From contig JAJZNY010000421.1 of assembly GCA_021852245.1 (NCBI GenBank), forward strand, positions 1 to 9,582: DNA of 9,582 nt, in the 5' to 3' direction. A program made the translations under genes and the position numbers. The notes beneath the pieces were generated by a model. The model saw only the letters and a list, made by a program, of their open reading frames with translations. It was not told the DNA's origin and ran no database searches. Position 1 is the stretch's first letter, and every line of letters begins with the position of its first letter. Shown here piece by piece: positions 1 through 7,168 of this stretch. Source of the stretch: Planctomycetota bacterium. Its GTDB lineage: Bacteria > Planctomycetota > Phycisphaerae > WQYP01.

Positions 1-254
1 CTGCGCGTCGCAAGGTTTTTGGCCAGAGTCCGCTGAATCGTCGGCCGGGCGGACTGAAGACCCTGCATCACGGTACCGGCGGGAATATCGGAAAGAATGC
101 TCACATGCACTTTGCAGTCGTGCAGATCGGCCGTGAGGTCGATATGCGTAATGCTCACCAGCCCCATGACCCGCGGATCGGCCACATCGCGCAGCAGGGC
201 GGTCGACAGAATGCGCCGTATCTGAGATTCAAGTTTCTGTTTTCTGAAATTCAT
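1..254 (-). CDS. rbfA: Ribosome-binding factor A, 3' end beyond the left edge
   Basis: RbfA binds the 30S subunit near the 3' end of 16S rRNA during late maturation and cold adaptation. Reading the minus strand from the ATG at 254 gives 84 codons, open to the edge, beginning MNFRKQKLESQIRRIL. Family features visible are the N-terminal helix followed by LLRDVADPRV, the strand VSITHIDLTADL, and HDCKVHVSIL, all within the single KH-like domain. The family is usually about 120 residues, so the C-terminal third is missing. An in-frame TGA at 273-275 limits the start, and 254 is the only ATG below it; the Shine-Dalgarno is weak. The gene is last in the visible nusA-infB-DUF503-rbfA order, 66 bases after the DUF503 stop. 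Identity rests on motif recognition plus synteny. Confidence 0.93.
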   Translation of the reverse strand, partial: MNFRKQKLESQIRRILSTALLRDVADPRVMGLVSITHIDLTADLHDCKVHVSILSDIPAGTVMQGLQSARPTIQRTLAKNLATR

Positions 255-320
255 CCCGGATTTACGCCTGTTTCATCACACTGCACCGCCGCAGTATCCA
301 TCTTCTCTACGTTAAGCCGC

Positions 321-620
321 CTACAGAATTTCAATCTGGTAATCGAGAAGCTCCAGCCGCCGTTCCATTTCAATGGAATGCACCATGCGGGAGAGTGCCC
401 CTTCAATCAACCGGCGGTCCGTTCCTACCATGGCGACTCCGAGCATGGCGAATTGAGGATGATCCGCATCGCCGATCTCTGCGACCGAAACATTATGGTG
501 GTGATGCCATCGGTCTTTCACTGAACGCAGGATTTTGCGTTTGTCGCGTGCGGTCAGGGCATCACCCACTTTCAGATTCACCTGTAATATTCCAATATTC
601 ACTGGTCCAACCCATGCCAA
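321..620 (-). CDS. DUF503 family protein (YlxP-like)
   Basis: This is a small protein of about 99 residues of the DUF503 family, found in many bacteria between infB and rbfA. Its function is not established; a role in ribosome biogenesis is only suggested by its neighbourhood. Supporting segments are IGILQVNLKVGDALTARDKR near the start, VSVAEIGD in the middle and a C-terminal LLDYQIEIL, the usual family ending. The conserved part begins at the GTG at 602-600 (VNIGIL), but the TTG at 620-618 has a GGAGGG about 12 bases upstream and adds six residues, so the start is uncertain between these two. It lies 25 bases downstream of the infB stop, consistent with cotranscription. It carries an unusual run of four histidines, and family members often have an aromatic or basic stretch there. 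Confidence 0.85.
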   Translation of the reverse strand: MAWVGPVNIGILQVNLKVGDALTARDKRKILRSVKDRWHHHHNVSVAEIGDADHPQFAMLGVAMVGTDRRLIEGALSRMVHSIEMERRLELLDYQIEIL

Positions 621-645
621 CGGGCCCGAAAGCCCTCCATGGATA

Positions 646-3507
646 TTAAAGCGTCCGGGCTACATCAATGGTCTTATACGCTTCCAGACGGTCGCCGACT
701 TTTACATCATCGTACCCCGCCAGTTTCAATCCGCATTCCATGCCGGAGCGCACTTCCTTCACATCGTCCTTGAACCGTTTGAGTGAATCGAGCGCCAGAT
801 TCTCCACCACGACGATGCCGTCGCGGATGAGGCGATATTTGTTGGATCGGTTCAGCGCTCCATCGGTCACCATGCATCCGGCGATGCTGCCGATCTTGGT
901 GACGCGGATCACCTTGCGGATTTCTGCCCTGCCGACCACCTGCTCCTGTTTCTCGGGCGAAAGCATGCCGGCAAGGGCCTTGCGGATATCCTCGCTGATT
1001 TCATAAATGATACGGTAAAGGCGGATATCCACGCCGGTTCGCTCGGCGAGTTTGCGTGCCGATTCATCCGGAGCCACCGAAAAGCCGATGATCATCGCGC
1101 CGGACGCTTCCGCCAGCAGGACATCACTTTCGGTAATCCCACCGACGGCGGCGTGCAGCAGTTTCACCTGTACTTCTTTGGAAAGCTCTTCGGTGACCAC
1201 TTTTCGCAGCACATCCACGGAACCCTGCACATCCGCTTTGAGGATGACATTGAGTTCACGCACCTCGCCCTGCTTGATGGTTTCAAAGAGATTATCCAGC
1301 GTAACCTTGCTGCGCCGGGCAATTTCCGATTCCCGCTGGGCAACGGCCTGCTCCTCGGCGATCGCCTTGGCCCGCGAGATATCCTCCACAATGTAAAAGC
1401 TCTCGCCCGCCGCGGGGGCTGCATCCAGACCGATCACTTCGACCGGTGTCGCCGGGCCCGCCTCACGCATCACCTGTCCTTTGTCGTCCGAGATGGACCG
1501 CACACGCCCCGAGGTCGAGCCGCATACCATCGCATCACCGATACGCAGCGTGCCGTCCTGAATCAGCACCCGCGCCACGGCCCCCCTGTTGGGGTCCATA
1601 AACGCTTCGATCACGCGACCGCTGGCCGGCAGAGTCGGCGAGGCCTTGAGTTCCCGCAGCGACGCCACGTAATCGAGATATTCAATAAGTTCGCGTACGC
1701 CCTGTCCTGTGGTGGCGCTGGTGCGAACCACTTCGGTATCGCCACCCCATTCGGTCGGATTGAGCCCGTTTTCCGCAAGCTGTCCGAGAACACGATCGGG
1801 GCGGGCTTCCGGCTTATCAATTTTGTTCATCGCCACGACGATCGGCACGCCTGCGGCCTTGGCATGGTTGATCGATTCGACGGTCTGCGGCATCACGCCG
1901 TCGTCCGCTGCCACCACCAGCACCACCACATCGGTCATATTAGCGCCGCGGGCACGCATGGCCGTGAAGGCCTGATGGCCGGGGGTATCCAGAAAGGTGA
2001 CGCGCTTGGGTTTGCCGTCTGAGCCGGTGATTTTGACGGTGTAGGCCCCGATATGCTGCGTAATACCGCCCGCTTCGCCAGCGGCCACATTGGCCGATCT
2101 GATTTTATCCAGCAGGCTGGTTTTGCCGTGGTCCACATGGCCCAGCACGGTAACGACCGGGGCGCGGCTTTCGGTTGGTGCCGCCGCCTTGGCCTGTGCA
2201 TATTCACGAATCATGATCTGCATCAGCGATTCGCGCTGTTTGACGATCAGTTCAACTCCGTGCTCAGCGGCCAGCAGTTGGGCCACATCATCTTCAATGG
2301 TCTGATTGACGGTGACGATGATGTTCTGTGAAAGGAGCTTACTGAGCAATTTGCCTGCCTGCACACCCATCGCCTGTGACAATTGGCGGATGGTAATCGG
2401 CGAGGTGATTTCGATATGGGTAGGACGCTGGACGGAATGCGCTGCGGCGTTTTGACGCCGTTCCTGATTTTGTTTTGCCTCGCGCCTGCGCTCGCGCAGA
2501 GCCCCCTGACCGGCGGCGGCAATGCGTTCGGCCCGTTCAGCAATTTCCGCTTCCGTCCATTCGCGGATCTGTTCCAATCCCGCATCAATATCATGCCCAT
2601 GGCCGCGCCGGCCGAGCCTTCCCTTGCGCTTGGCTTCGGATTCCTCCTCATCCACGCGTGGAGCTGTTGTAAACCCGGATTTTCGATGACGCGCGTGCGT
2701 TGATGACGGGGGCGGCGGTGGGGGCATCATATCGCGATCGCGTCCCATGCCGGGAGTAAAGGGTGCTCCGGGGCGCGTCCGCGGTCGAATCGGGCGCACC
2801 GGATCAGGTGCTTCCACGCGAATCAGCCGGGGACCCTGCATCTGCGCCGGCGCGGGGACATTTTTTGGTCCCACGGCGGTCACCACCGGCTTATTAACCA
2901 CATTGGGGACACCCCGCGGACTGACGGGTGCGACCGGCTTGACGGGTTTCTGCGGAATTTCGGGTGCCGCCGGTTTGGCCGGTGCTGGTGGGGGGCTTAC
3001 TTCCACGCTTGGCGCCGGCGGTGCGGGAGGCGCTGGCGGTGCTTCGGCGGTTGTCGGCACGCGTTCCGGAGCCGATTCAACCTTTACCGGTGCGGGCGAT
3101 TCAGAAACTTTCGACGTTTTTTCGTCTACGTCCTGAGCCGGGAGCGATATTTGATCTTCGGTGGCTCGGGTATCCTCGCCCGTGTGAGACGGAGCTTCCG
3201 GCTCCATGACGGCTACCGACGAATCATCTTCCGATGTGTCAGCTCCGTCTGATGCCTTGGATTTGGATTTCGTTTTGGTTGTGCGTTTACGCCGCACCTT
3301 GGCAACATCGACATGGGCCGTTTTTTCCACGGCCGTCTTCGGAGCCTCGGCGCTGAACCATTCGCGAATGCTGCTGGCAAGACCGGCTTTGACGACGCTC
3401 ATATGGCTCACGACGTTCGGCACGCCTTCAGCCTTGCACTTATCGATGATGGCTTTGCTGTCCACCCCCAATTCGCGTGCCAGTTGATATACCTTCAATG
3501 TGCTCAA
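646..3507 (-). CDS. infB: Translation initiation factor IF-2
   Basis: IF2 is the GTPase that places fMet-tRNA on the 30S subunit and promotes 50S joining. From the first possible TTG (3519) the ORF has 957 residues; the positions here use that numbering. The IF2 N-terminal subdomain ([13 protein letters not shown]) is near residue 10. A low-complexity Lys/Glu then Pro/Ala linker spans about 60-290, and an Arg-rich helical segment about 295-355. A second IF2N-like domain is at about 367-430. The G domain has G1 GHVDHGKT 460-467, G2 [11 protein letters not shown]3 DTPGH 511-515, G4 NKID 565-568 and G5 SAT 601-603. Domains II, III and C2 follow to the end. I prefer the TTG at 3507-3505 because GGAG ends six bases before it and no ATG or GTG exists before the upstream TGA. 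The gene sits 125 bases after nusA and 25 before the DUF503 gene. Confidence 0.97.
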   Translation of the reverse strand: MSTLKVYQLARELGVDSKAIIDKCKAEGVPNVVSHMSVVKAGLASSIREWFSAEAPKTAVEKTAHVDVAKVRRKRTTKTKSKSKASDGADTSEDDSSVAVMEPEAPSHTGEDTRATEDQISLPAQDVDEKTSKVSESPAPVKVESAPERVPTTAEAPPAPPAPPAPSVEVSPPPAPAKPAAPEIPQKPVKPVAPVSPRGVPNVVNKPVVTAVGPKNVPAPAQMQGPRLIRVEAPDPVRPIRPRTRPGAPFTPGMGRDRDMMPPPPPPSSTHARHRKSGFTTAPRVDEEESEAKRKGRLGRRGHGHDIDAGLEQIREWTEAEIAERAERIAAAGQGALRERRREAKQNQERRQNAAAHSVQRPTHIEITSPITIRQLSQAMGVQAGKLLSKLLSQNIIVTVNQTIEDDVAQLLAAEHGVELIVKQRESLMQIMIREYAQAKAAAPTESRAPVVTVLGHVDHGKTSLLDKIRSANVAAGEAGGITQHIGAYTVKITGSDGKPKRVTFLDTPGHQAFTAMRARGANMTDVVVLVVAADDGVMPQTVESINHAKAAGVPIVVAMNKIDKPEARPDRVLGQLAENGLNPTEWGGDTEVVRTSATTGQGVRELIEYLDYVASLRELKASPTLPASGRVIEAFMDPNRGAVARVLIQDGTLRIGDAMVCGSTSGRVRSISDDKGQVMREAGPATPVEVIGLDAAPAAGESFYIVEDISRAKAIAEEQAVAQRESEIARRSKVTLDNLFETIKQGEVRELNVILKADVQGSVDVLRKVVTEELSKEVQVKLLHAAVGGITESDVLLAEASGAMIIGFSVAPDESARKLAERTGVDIRLYRIIYEISEDIRKALAGMLSPEKQEQVVGRAEIRKVIRVTKIGSIAGCMVTDGALNRSNKYRLIRDGIVVVENLALDSLKRFKDDVKEVRSGMECGLKLAGYDDVKVGDRLEAYKTIDVARTL

Positions 3508-3513
3508 CGACGA

Positions 3514-3517
3514 CTCC
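3514..3517 (-). promoter_or_regulatory. Ribosome binding site deciding the infB start
   Basis: On the minus strand the sequence TTGGAGTCGTCGTTGAGC shows GGAG six bases before the TTG at 3507. The alternative TTG at 3519 overlaps this GGAG and has only an AT-rich stretch (GTAAATTTTT) before it, with no purine-rich site. The shorter start therefore fits better. This is inference from spacing only. Confidence 0.55.
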
Positions 3518-3632
3518 AAAAAATTTACAAGCGGCTCACCGGTATTCTTATCGCTCCCGATGTCTCAAAACCGCAGCCCATTGGCGACCGGCCCCGGCCG
3601 TGGCGGTGTCTTCATCCCACAAGTTCGCAACG

Positions 3633-4958
3633 TCAGGTCGATACCTGCTCCTGAGCCTCGGCGGACGGGCCTTCGCCCCCGGCGACATCCGGCGCCGCTT
3701 CGGCGAGAGCCGGTTCAGCAGCGGCAACCGGCGCCCCTTCCTGCGGTTGAGCGGAATCTTCATCCGCCTTTTTCGCCGCCCGCTCTTTAGCGCGTTTCTT
3801 TTGCTCCGCAGCCTTTTCCTCAAGATAGGTGTGGGCGATTTCCACCATCTTCTGGGCTTTTTCCAGCGGTATATCCAGCGTTTTGGCAATCGGCTCGGCG
3901 CCGACTTCCTCAATCTCCTCCGCCTGAATAATGCCGAATTCCAGCAGACGATCCACAAAATGCTCCGGCAGATTATCAAGCTGTCCGGTGATGGCCGCCA
4001 GATCGTTGCGGTGCGCTTCAAGCTCTTCAGGTGTGCAGATGCTCAGTTCCCATCCGGTGAGCTTGGCGGCAAGACGGACATTCTGTCCGCGTTTGCCGAT
4101 GGCCAGCGACAGCTTCGACTCTTCCACAATCACCACCGCACGCGCCAACTCGTAACTGCGGAAAATATTCACAATTTCCGCCGGCTTGAGGGCGTTGACG
4201 ATGAACATCTGCGACGATTCGTTCCATCGCACGATGTCGATACGTTCGCCGCCGAGTTCATCAACAATATTCTTGATTCGGCTGCCGCGCACACCCACGC
4301 ACGCTCCGATGCAGTCCACCTTGGAATCCATGGATGAAACCGCGATCTTTGTCCGATACCCCGCTTCACGCGCCAGCGATTTGATTTCAATGATCTTTTC
4401 CTGCACCTCCGGCACTTCGATTTCAAATAGCCGCCGGATGAAATCGGGATGCGAACGCGACAGGACGATTTTCACATGACTACCTGCGGGTCGAACCTCA
4501 AGCACCAGCGCCCGAACTCTTTGCCCCACCTCATATTTCTCGCCGGGGATCTGCTCGCTTCGCGGTAAAAATCCTTCGCAGCGACCCAGATTCACCGTCA
4601 CCACCGGAACTTTGTCATCCGCAGCCGATACCGTACCGGTGATAAGTTGTCCTTTGCGGTCGCTGAACTCCTCCATGATGCTGCCGCGTTCATCTTCGCG
4701 AAGTTTCTGAATGAGCACCTGCTTGGCGGTCTGGGCGGCAATGCGGCCGAATTCCCGGTATTCAATCAGGACGCCGTTCTTGCGCACTTCAATCTCACCG
4801 CTCATGCGGTCGATGGTGCACTGAACATCATCGGTTTCGCCGTAAAATTTCTTCGCCGCCGACATCAGGGCCGCTTCAATATCCATGAATACCGAATCTT
4901 TTTCGATATTTTTGTCGCGGGCGATCGAATCGATAATGCGTAACAGTTCCTGATTCAT
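3633..4958 (-). CDS. nusA: Transcription termination/antitermination factor NusA
   Basis: NusA binds RNA polymerase and nascent RNA and modulates pausing, intrinsic termination and antitermination. The 441-residue protein shows the polymerase-binding N-terminal domain (1-100, MNQELLRIIDSIARDKNIEK), an S1 domain (about 102-168), the conserved LSRSHPDFIRRLFEIEVPEV linker (166-185), KH1 with GVRG (222-225) and KH2 with GKRG (288-291). A helix-hairpin-helix-like segment follows (about 330-372), then a Lys/Ala and Glu/Pro/Ala-rich disordered tail (385-441). It lacks the two acidic repeats of the enterobacterial protein. The start is an ATG with a loose AGGA about 11 bases upstream. It is the first gene of the operon; rimP, often just upstream, is absent. 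A candidate promoter and a long leader precede it. Confidence 0.97.
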   Translation of the reverse strand: MNQELLRIIDSIARDKNIEKDSVFMDIEAALMSAAKKFYGETDDVQCTIDRMSGEIEVRKNGVLIEYREFGRIAAQTAKQVLIQKLREDERGSIMEEFSDRKGQLITGTVSAADDKVPVVTVNLGRCEGFLPRSEQIPGEKYEVGQRVRALVLEVRPAGSHVKIVLSRSHPDFIRRLFEIEVPEVQEKIIEIKSLAREAGYRTKIAVSSMDSKVDCIGACVGVRGSRIKNIVDELGGERIDIVRWNESSQMFIVNALKPAEIVNIFRSYELARAVVIVEESKLSLAIGKRGQNVRLAAKLTGWELSICTPEELEAHRNDLAAITGQLDNLPEHFVDRLLEFGIIQAEEIEEVGAEPIAKTLDIPLEKAQKMVEIAHTYLEEKAAEQKKRAKERAAKKADEDSAQPQEGAPVAAAEPALAEAAPDVAGGEGPSAEAQEQVST

Positions 4959-5052
4959 AGTCCATCCAATCCTAAAGCGGCCATACCATCCATCGGGTCT
5001 CAGGCATGGCCTCCGATTTCACCCGTCGCCGGGATCGCATCGTCGGGACTGG

Positions 5053-5068
5053 GGCGGAATTCCCCGCC
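5053..5068. repeat. Small inverted repeat GGCGG/CCGCC
   Basis: GGCGG at 5053-5057 pairs with CCGCC at 5064-5068 across a six-base AATTCC loop. It lies in the nusA leader. It may be chance in GC-rich DNA. Confidence 0.3.
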
Positions 5069-5081
5069 ATGATCCCAAAAT

Positions 5082-5095
5082 CGCGTCCGGACGCG
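5082..5095. repeat. Perfect 14-base palindrome CGCGTCCGGACGCG
   Basis: The sequence equals its own reverse complement, so it could form a site for a dimeric DNA-binding protein or a short hairpin without a proper loop. It lies about 125 bases upstream of the nusA ATG. There is no T tract on either side, so it is not a typical terminator. Confidence 0.4.
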
Positions 5096-5260
5096 GTCGG
5101 CCAGAGCCTCGGCTCAAACAACAGACTGAAATAGGAGAATCAAACGCGGCCACACCGGAACGGCATGGCCCGCAGAAAGGCAATTAACAAAAATCCTGCA
5201 GCCACACCCCGGTGAGCACGCCACGCCGATCCCCTTCAGGCCGTCGTGTCGGGCGCCAAT

Positions 5261-5294
5261 ACGCAGCACAAAGCGTGAAAACCTTACGCTGCGT
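5261..5294 (-). repeat. Inverted repeat ACGCAGC...GCTGCGT, leader hairpin 3
   Basis: A perfect 7-base stem (5261-5267 with 5288-5294) encloses a 20-base loop. An alternative short stem AGCGT/ACGCT overlaps it, so two pairings compete. It is the third and largest of three tandem repeats in the putative nusA leader. Confidence 0.4.
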
Positions 5295-5310
5295 CATGTG
5301 CCAACTCATT

Positions 5311-5331
5311 GACGTGTAATAAACGCACGTC
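5311..5331 (-). repeat. Inverted repeat GACGTG...CACGTC, leader hairpin 2
   Basis: A perfect 6-base stem (5311-5316 with 5326-5331) encloses a 9-base AT-rich loop (TAATAAACG on the plus strand). It could be an RNA hairpin or an operator half-site pair. It is 23 bases from hairpin 1 and 16 from hairpin 3. Confidence 0.4.
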
Positions 5332-5354
5332 TAACCTCTATCCGAGCCACACAC

Positions 5355-5379
5355 GCTGATGGATAGCCAACCCATCAGC
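5355..5379 (-). repeat. Inverted repeat GCTGATGG...CCATCAGC, leader hairpin 1
   Basis: A perfect 8-base stem (5355-5362 with 5372-5379) encloses a 9-base loop. It lies just downstream of the candidate TATAAT, so it would be at the very 5' end of the nusA transcript, where a stem can stabilise mRNA. Alternatively it is a DNA operator overlapping the start site. No T tract follows on either strand. Confidence 0.45.
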
Positions 5380-5389
5380 CAAACCCCAG

Positions 5390-5418
5390 ATTATACCGGT
5401 CAAAACGCAAACTACAAA
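5390..5418 (-). promoter_or_regulatory. Candidate sigma-70-type promoter of the nusA operon
   Basis: On the minus strand a perfect -10 TATAAT occupies 5395-5390. At 17 bases upstream is TTTGTA (5418-5413), a poor -35 match of three out of six. The site lies between the terminator-like hairpin at 5444-5471 and the tandem hairpins of the leader, which is where a nusA promoter should be. The predicted start site is near 5383. Strength and use are inferred. Confidence 0.45.
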
Positions 5419-5443
5419 TGCCCTGCGATGCGGCTGCATTGAT

Positions 5444-5471
5444 AAAAAGGCTCCACGCCGCAGCCAGAGCC
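5444..5471 (-). terminator. Weak intrinsic terminator after the minus-strand PEP-CTERM remnant
   Basis: Read on the minus strand, GGCTC (5471-5467) pairs with GAGCC (5453-5449), with one further T-G pair possible, and is followed at once by TTTTT (5448-5444). The stem is short and the loop about 11-13 bases. It lies 80 bases past the stop of the PEP-CTERM remnant and just upstream of the nusA promoter, so it would separate the two units. Confidence 0.4.
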
Positions 5472-5482
5472 GGCGCGAGGGC

Positions 5483-5510
5483 CAGCAAGCAAGGGCCTTG
5501 CTGCTGTTTT
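5483..5510 (+). repeat. Inverted repeat CAGCAAG/CTTGCTG with a T tract
   Basis: A 7-base stem (5483-5489 with 5497-5503) and 7-base loop are followed by CTG and TTTT on the plus strand. It resembles a terminator in the plus direction, but no plus-strand gene is upstream. It could be the other side of a bidirectional terminator region, or chance. Confidence 0.25.
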
Positions 5511-5551
5511 GTACGGCCAGCCAGAGATTGGGTATTCAGCCGCAGGGGGCC

Positions 5552-5968
5552 TTACCCGCCTCGGCCGACAAGTGCAGTGCAACGCCGCTTCCGCATGCCA
5601 ATCAGGGCCAATCCCATCAAACCGCCGCCCAAAAGGGGCAACGTGGCCGGTTCAGGTGTCGGGCTGGCGCTGCTGTTGCCCGTGAGCTCGTAGGTGAACC
5701 GCTGCCCCACATCCCCCAGCGGAGCGCCCTGGTCGGTGGTAATGGTCATATAGTCGGTAAAATTTCCCGCGGTGGTCGGATCAAACACAATGGACAAATC
5801 TGTGGAGTTTCCCAGTGGGGAATCGGCCGCGGCATCGCCGCCAGATGAAAATCTTCGGAAAATTTTCCGGCTCCGCTGGCTAATCCATCGTATATGTCGT
5901 ATTGGAAGGTGCGGTTTTCGCTCCAGCCCTCCTGGCAAAACGTGCGCAGCGAAGGCTTGGCTTACCAT
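5552..5968 (-). pseudogene. PEP-CTERM protein remnant (C-terminal part, frameshifted)
   Basis: The open frame of 138 codons ends with a clear PEP-CTERM signal: PEP at residues 105-107, a Gly/Leu-rich membrane segment about 110-124, then RKRR. Before it, residues about 46-98 (SPLGNSTDLSIVFDPTTAGN and on to FTYELTGNSS) look like the end of a beta-sandwich repeat of the choice-of-anchor or ASH type. Residues 1-43 are Arg-rich, unlike an exported protein, with no signal peptide. A different minus-strand frame over about 5840-5910 reads RTFQYDIYDGLASGAGKF, which looks like the missing earlier strands. One base lost near 5825-5850 would join the two frames. No intact start or signal peptide is seen further upstream. 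GGAG four bases before the ATG at 5968 could make this look like a gene. The alternative is a sequencing indel, but that would still leave the N-terminus missing. Confidence 0.65.
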
Positions 5969-6164
5969 TGTGCTCCGTCGCGGGGGCCCGGCGGAAATCT
6001 TGGCTGGCAGCAGAGATCACACGACGTTGGAGACAACGGCCGACATGACAGAATAGGCTTTGGGTTTTAACCATACCAGGGAGTGTTATCCGCTTTCATT
6101 TGGTTTGGGATGTCTAAACCGGTTGGCGGCTCGAGACGGCGAGAATAAAAAAGGAGACACGATA

Positions 6165-6953
6165 ATGCCGACCAACGCATCGGGAACGCGAACTGCGAGC
6201 AGTACTAAATTGCTTCTGGCAACTTGCGTGGCCGTCGGGGCGTCGCTGGCCCTGGGCAGTACGCGCGCCGGAGCTACAACCCTCTTTCAGGATAATTTCA
6301 CGGGGAGTTCAACGGTGTCGGCCGACGGAACGACTCCGACACAGGCGAAGGGGATCGCCCCGCAACCCGTGAAATGGAACTTGGTGACCGGTGCGAGAAC
6401 CGGCTTTGGGGCAGGCGGTTCGATAGGCCTCAACGGGGGTGATTTTGGTGGAGACTATCTTACCTATAACTTCATGAGTGGCTTCATCTACACGTTATCG
6501 GCAAAGCTCGATCCGGGGCCGGGTGGTGAAGAAGCCATCAGTTTTGGGACCAAGGCAACAGGAGATTTGCCGGGGCCGACCATGATTGTCGATTATCAGT
6601 CTGCGAATACCGCCGGGCTCCAGTATTTGGCCAGTGGAGACATTAGCTCTCTCATCGACACCATCCCCAAGTCCGAATCCTACGGTGGGACAGCCAGGAT
6701 CGACTTCAACACCATTTCACCCCACTGGTCTGCCATTTGGTATTACAATAATATTGAGCTGGGATACCATATCTACAACACGAACCCTACCGGCATCAAT
6801 GGATTCTCCATTTCGGCGATCTCTACCGGAACCTCCCCGTTTACCGGCGATATCAAGAGTTTTCTGGTAACCGAAGCCCCCGAGCCGGCCTCGCTGGGGC
6901 TTTTTGGGGCCGGTGCCGTCGGCCTGCTGCTGAGCCGCCGCAGAAATACTTGA
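6165..6953 (+). CDS. PEP-CTERM sorting domain-containing exported protein
   Basis: This 262-residue protein is probably exported and then sorted by an exosortase through its C-terminal signal. The signal peptide covers residues 1-37: polar and basic to K15, hydrophobic LLLATCVAVGASLAL, probable cleavage after AGA. The mature part opens with TTLFQDNFTG, a start common in LamG/concanavalin-like domains of PEP-CTERM proteins, and is rich in Gly, Ser, Thr and aromatic residues, as expected for beta-sandwich folds. The tail has APEPASLG, a hydrophobic stretch and a final SRRRNT. The start is the ATG at 6165 because AAGGAG (6151-6156) lies eight bases upstream and the signal peptide follows. No cysteine occurs in the mature part. 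The ligand and role are unknown. It is divergent from the PEP-CTERM remnant on the minus strand and has no operon partner in view. Confidence 0.88.
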   Translation: MPTNASGTRTASSTKLLLATCVAVGASLALGSTRAGATTLFQDNFTGSSTVSADGTTPTQAKGIAPQPVKWNLVTGARTGFGAGGSIGLNGGDFGGDYLTYNFMSGFIYTLSAKLDPGPGGEEAISFGTKATGDLPGPTMIVDYQSANTAGLQYLASGDISSLIDTIPKSESYGGTARIDFNTISPHWSAIWYYNNIELGYHIYNTNPTGINGFSISAISTGTSPFTGDIKSFLVTEAPEPASLGLFGAGAVGLLLSRRRNT

Positions 6954-6959
6954 ATTTTC

Positions 6960-7071
6960 GGCGCAGGGGTGGGGCTGAGATTCGATGTATTGGTGATAAC
7001 CCACCGTCCCGGTGCGCCCCGAGTGATATCTGGTTCAGCTTCGCCCACCGTGTACCCGTGCGCCCCTGCGG
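6960..7071. repeat. Distant inverted repeat CGCAGGGG / CCCCTGCG
   Basis: The 8-base arms lie just after the PEP-CTERM stop (about 6961-6968) and at about 7064-7071, with roughly 95 bases between them. The stretch is non-coding and GC-rich. The arms could close a structured 3' untranslated region, or be chance. I see no gene in 6954-7201. Confidence 0.25.
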
Positions 7072-7126
7072 TGGAGGCCATGCCCCGACGCGCCGGGCGA
7101 GGCTCCGCGGATAAAGGCGGGGCGGA

Positions 7127-7152
7127 CGCCGCAGGTTCTGCGGCGGTATTTT
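7127..7152 (+). terminator. Putative terminator of the plus-strand PEP-CTERM gene
   Basis: CGCCGCAG (7127-7134) and CTGCGGCG (7138-7145) form a perfect 8-base GC-rich stem with a GTT loop, followed by GTATTTT. The T tract is short but on the plus-strand side only. It lies about 175 bases past the PEP-CTERM stop, which is far, and would also insulate the convergent hpt gene. Confidence 0.5.
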
Positions 7153-7168
7153 CGGGCTGACGCCGCCT

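Larger units (their letters stand above)
4959..5383 (-). other. Putative long structured 5' leader of the nusA operon
   Basis: No convincing gene lies between nusA and the candidate promoter at 5390-5418. If transcription starts near 5383, the mRNA would have about 425 untranslated bases. The stretch contains three consecutive inverted repeats at its promoter end (5355-5379, 5311-5331, 5261-5294), a 14-base palindrome at 5082-5095 and a smaller repeat at 5053-5068. Small ORFs exist (5184-5309, 41 codons; 4972-5007, 11 codons) but have no good ribosome sites. I do not recognise a known riboswitch or RNA family. Long leaders are common for NusA/IF2 operons in other bacteria; function here is inference. 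Confidence 0.35.

Noticed and set aside
1153..2022. 289-codon plus-strand ORF inside infB
   Set aside because: It is antisense to the strongly conserved IF2 G domain and domain II; it is His/Arg-rich with no domain and no ribosome site.
3550..3568. Internal promoter before infB (TTGAGA on the minus strand)
   Set aside because: The -35-like box matches well, but no acceptable -10 lies 16-18 bases downstream.
3548..4021. 157-codon minus-strand ORF overlapping nusA, Arg/Lys-rich
   Set aside because: It is an out-of-frame shadow of the NusA C-terminal region; composition is biased and no family is recognisable.
3477..4337. 286-codon plus-strand ORF opposite nusA
   Set aside because: It is antisense to NusA, has Arg/Phe-rich random-like composition, and the conserved NusA motifs explain the region.
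4972..5007. Eleven-codon leader peptide (MPETRWMVWPL) just before nusA
   Set aside because: The GGAGG is only two bases from its ATG, and an ORF this short is expected by chance.
5418..5848. Plus-strand ORFs across the PEP-CTERM remnant
   Set aside because: The minus strand carries the clear PEP-CTERM tail; the plus-strand products lack any recognisable feature.
5941..6165. Possible sigma-54 promoter (TTGGCTTACCATTG) upstream of the plus-strand PEP-CTERM gene
   Set aside because: The GG to TG spacing is one base short and the GC element is missing, so it does not fit the -24/-12 consensus.
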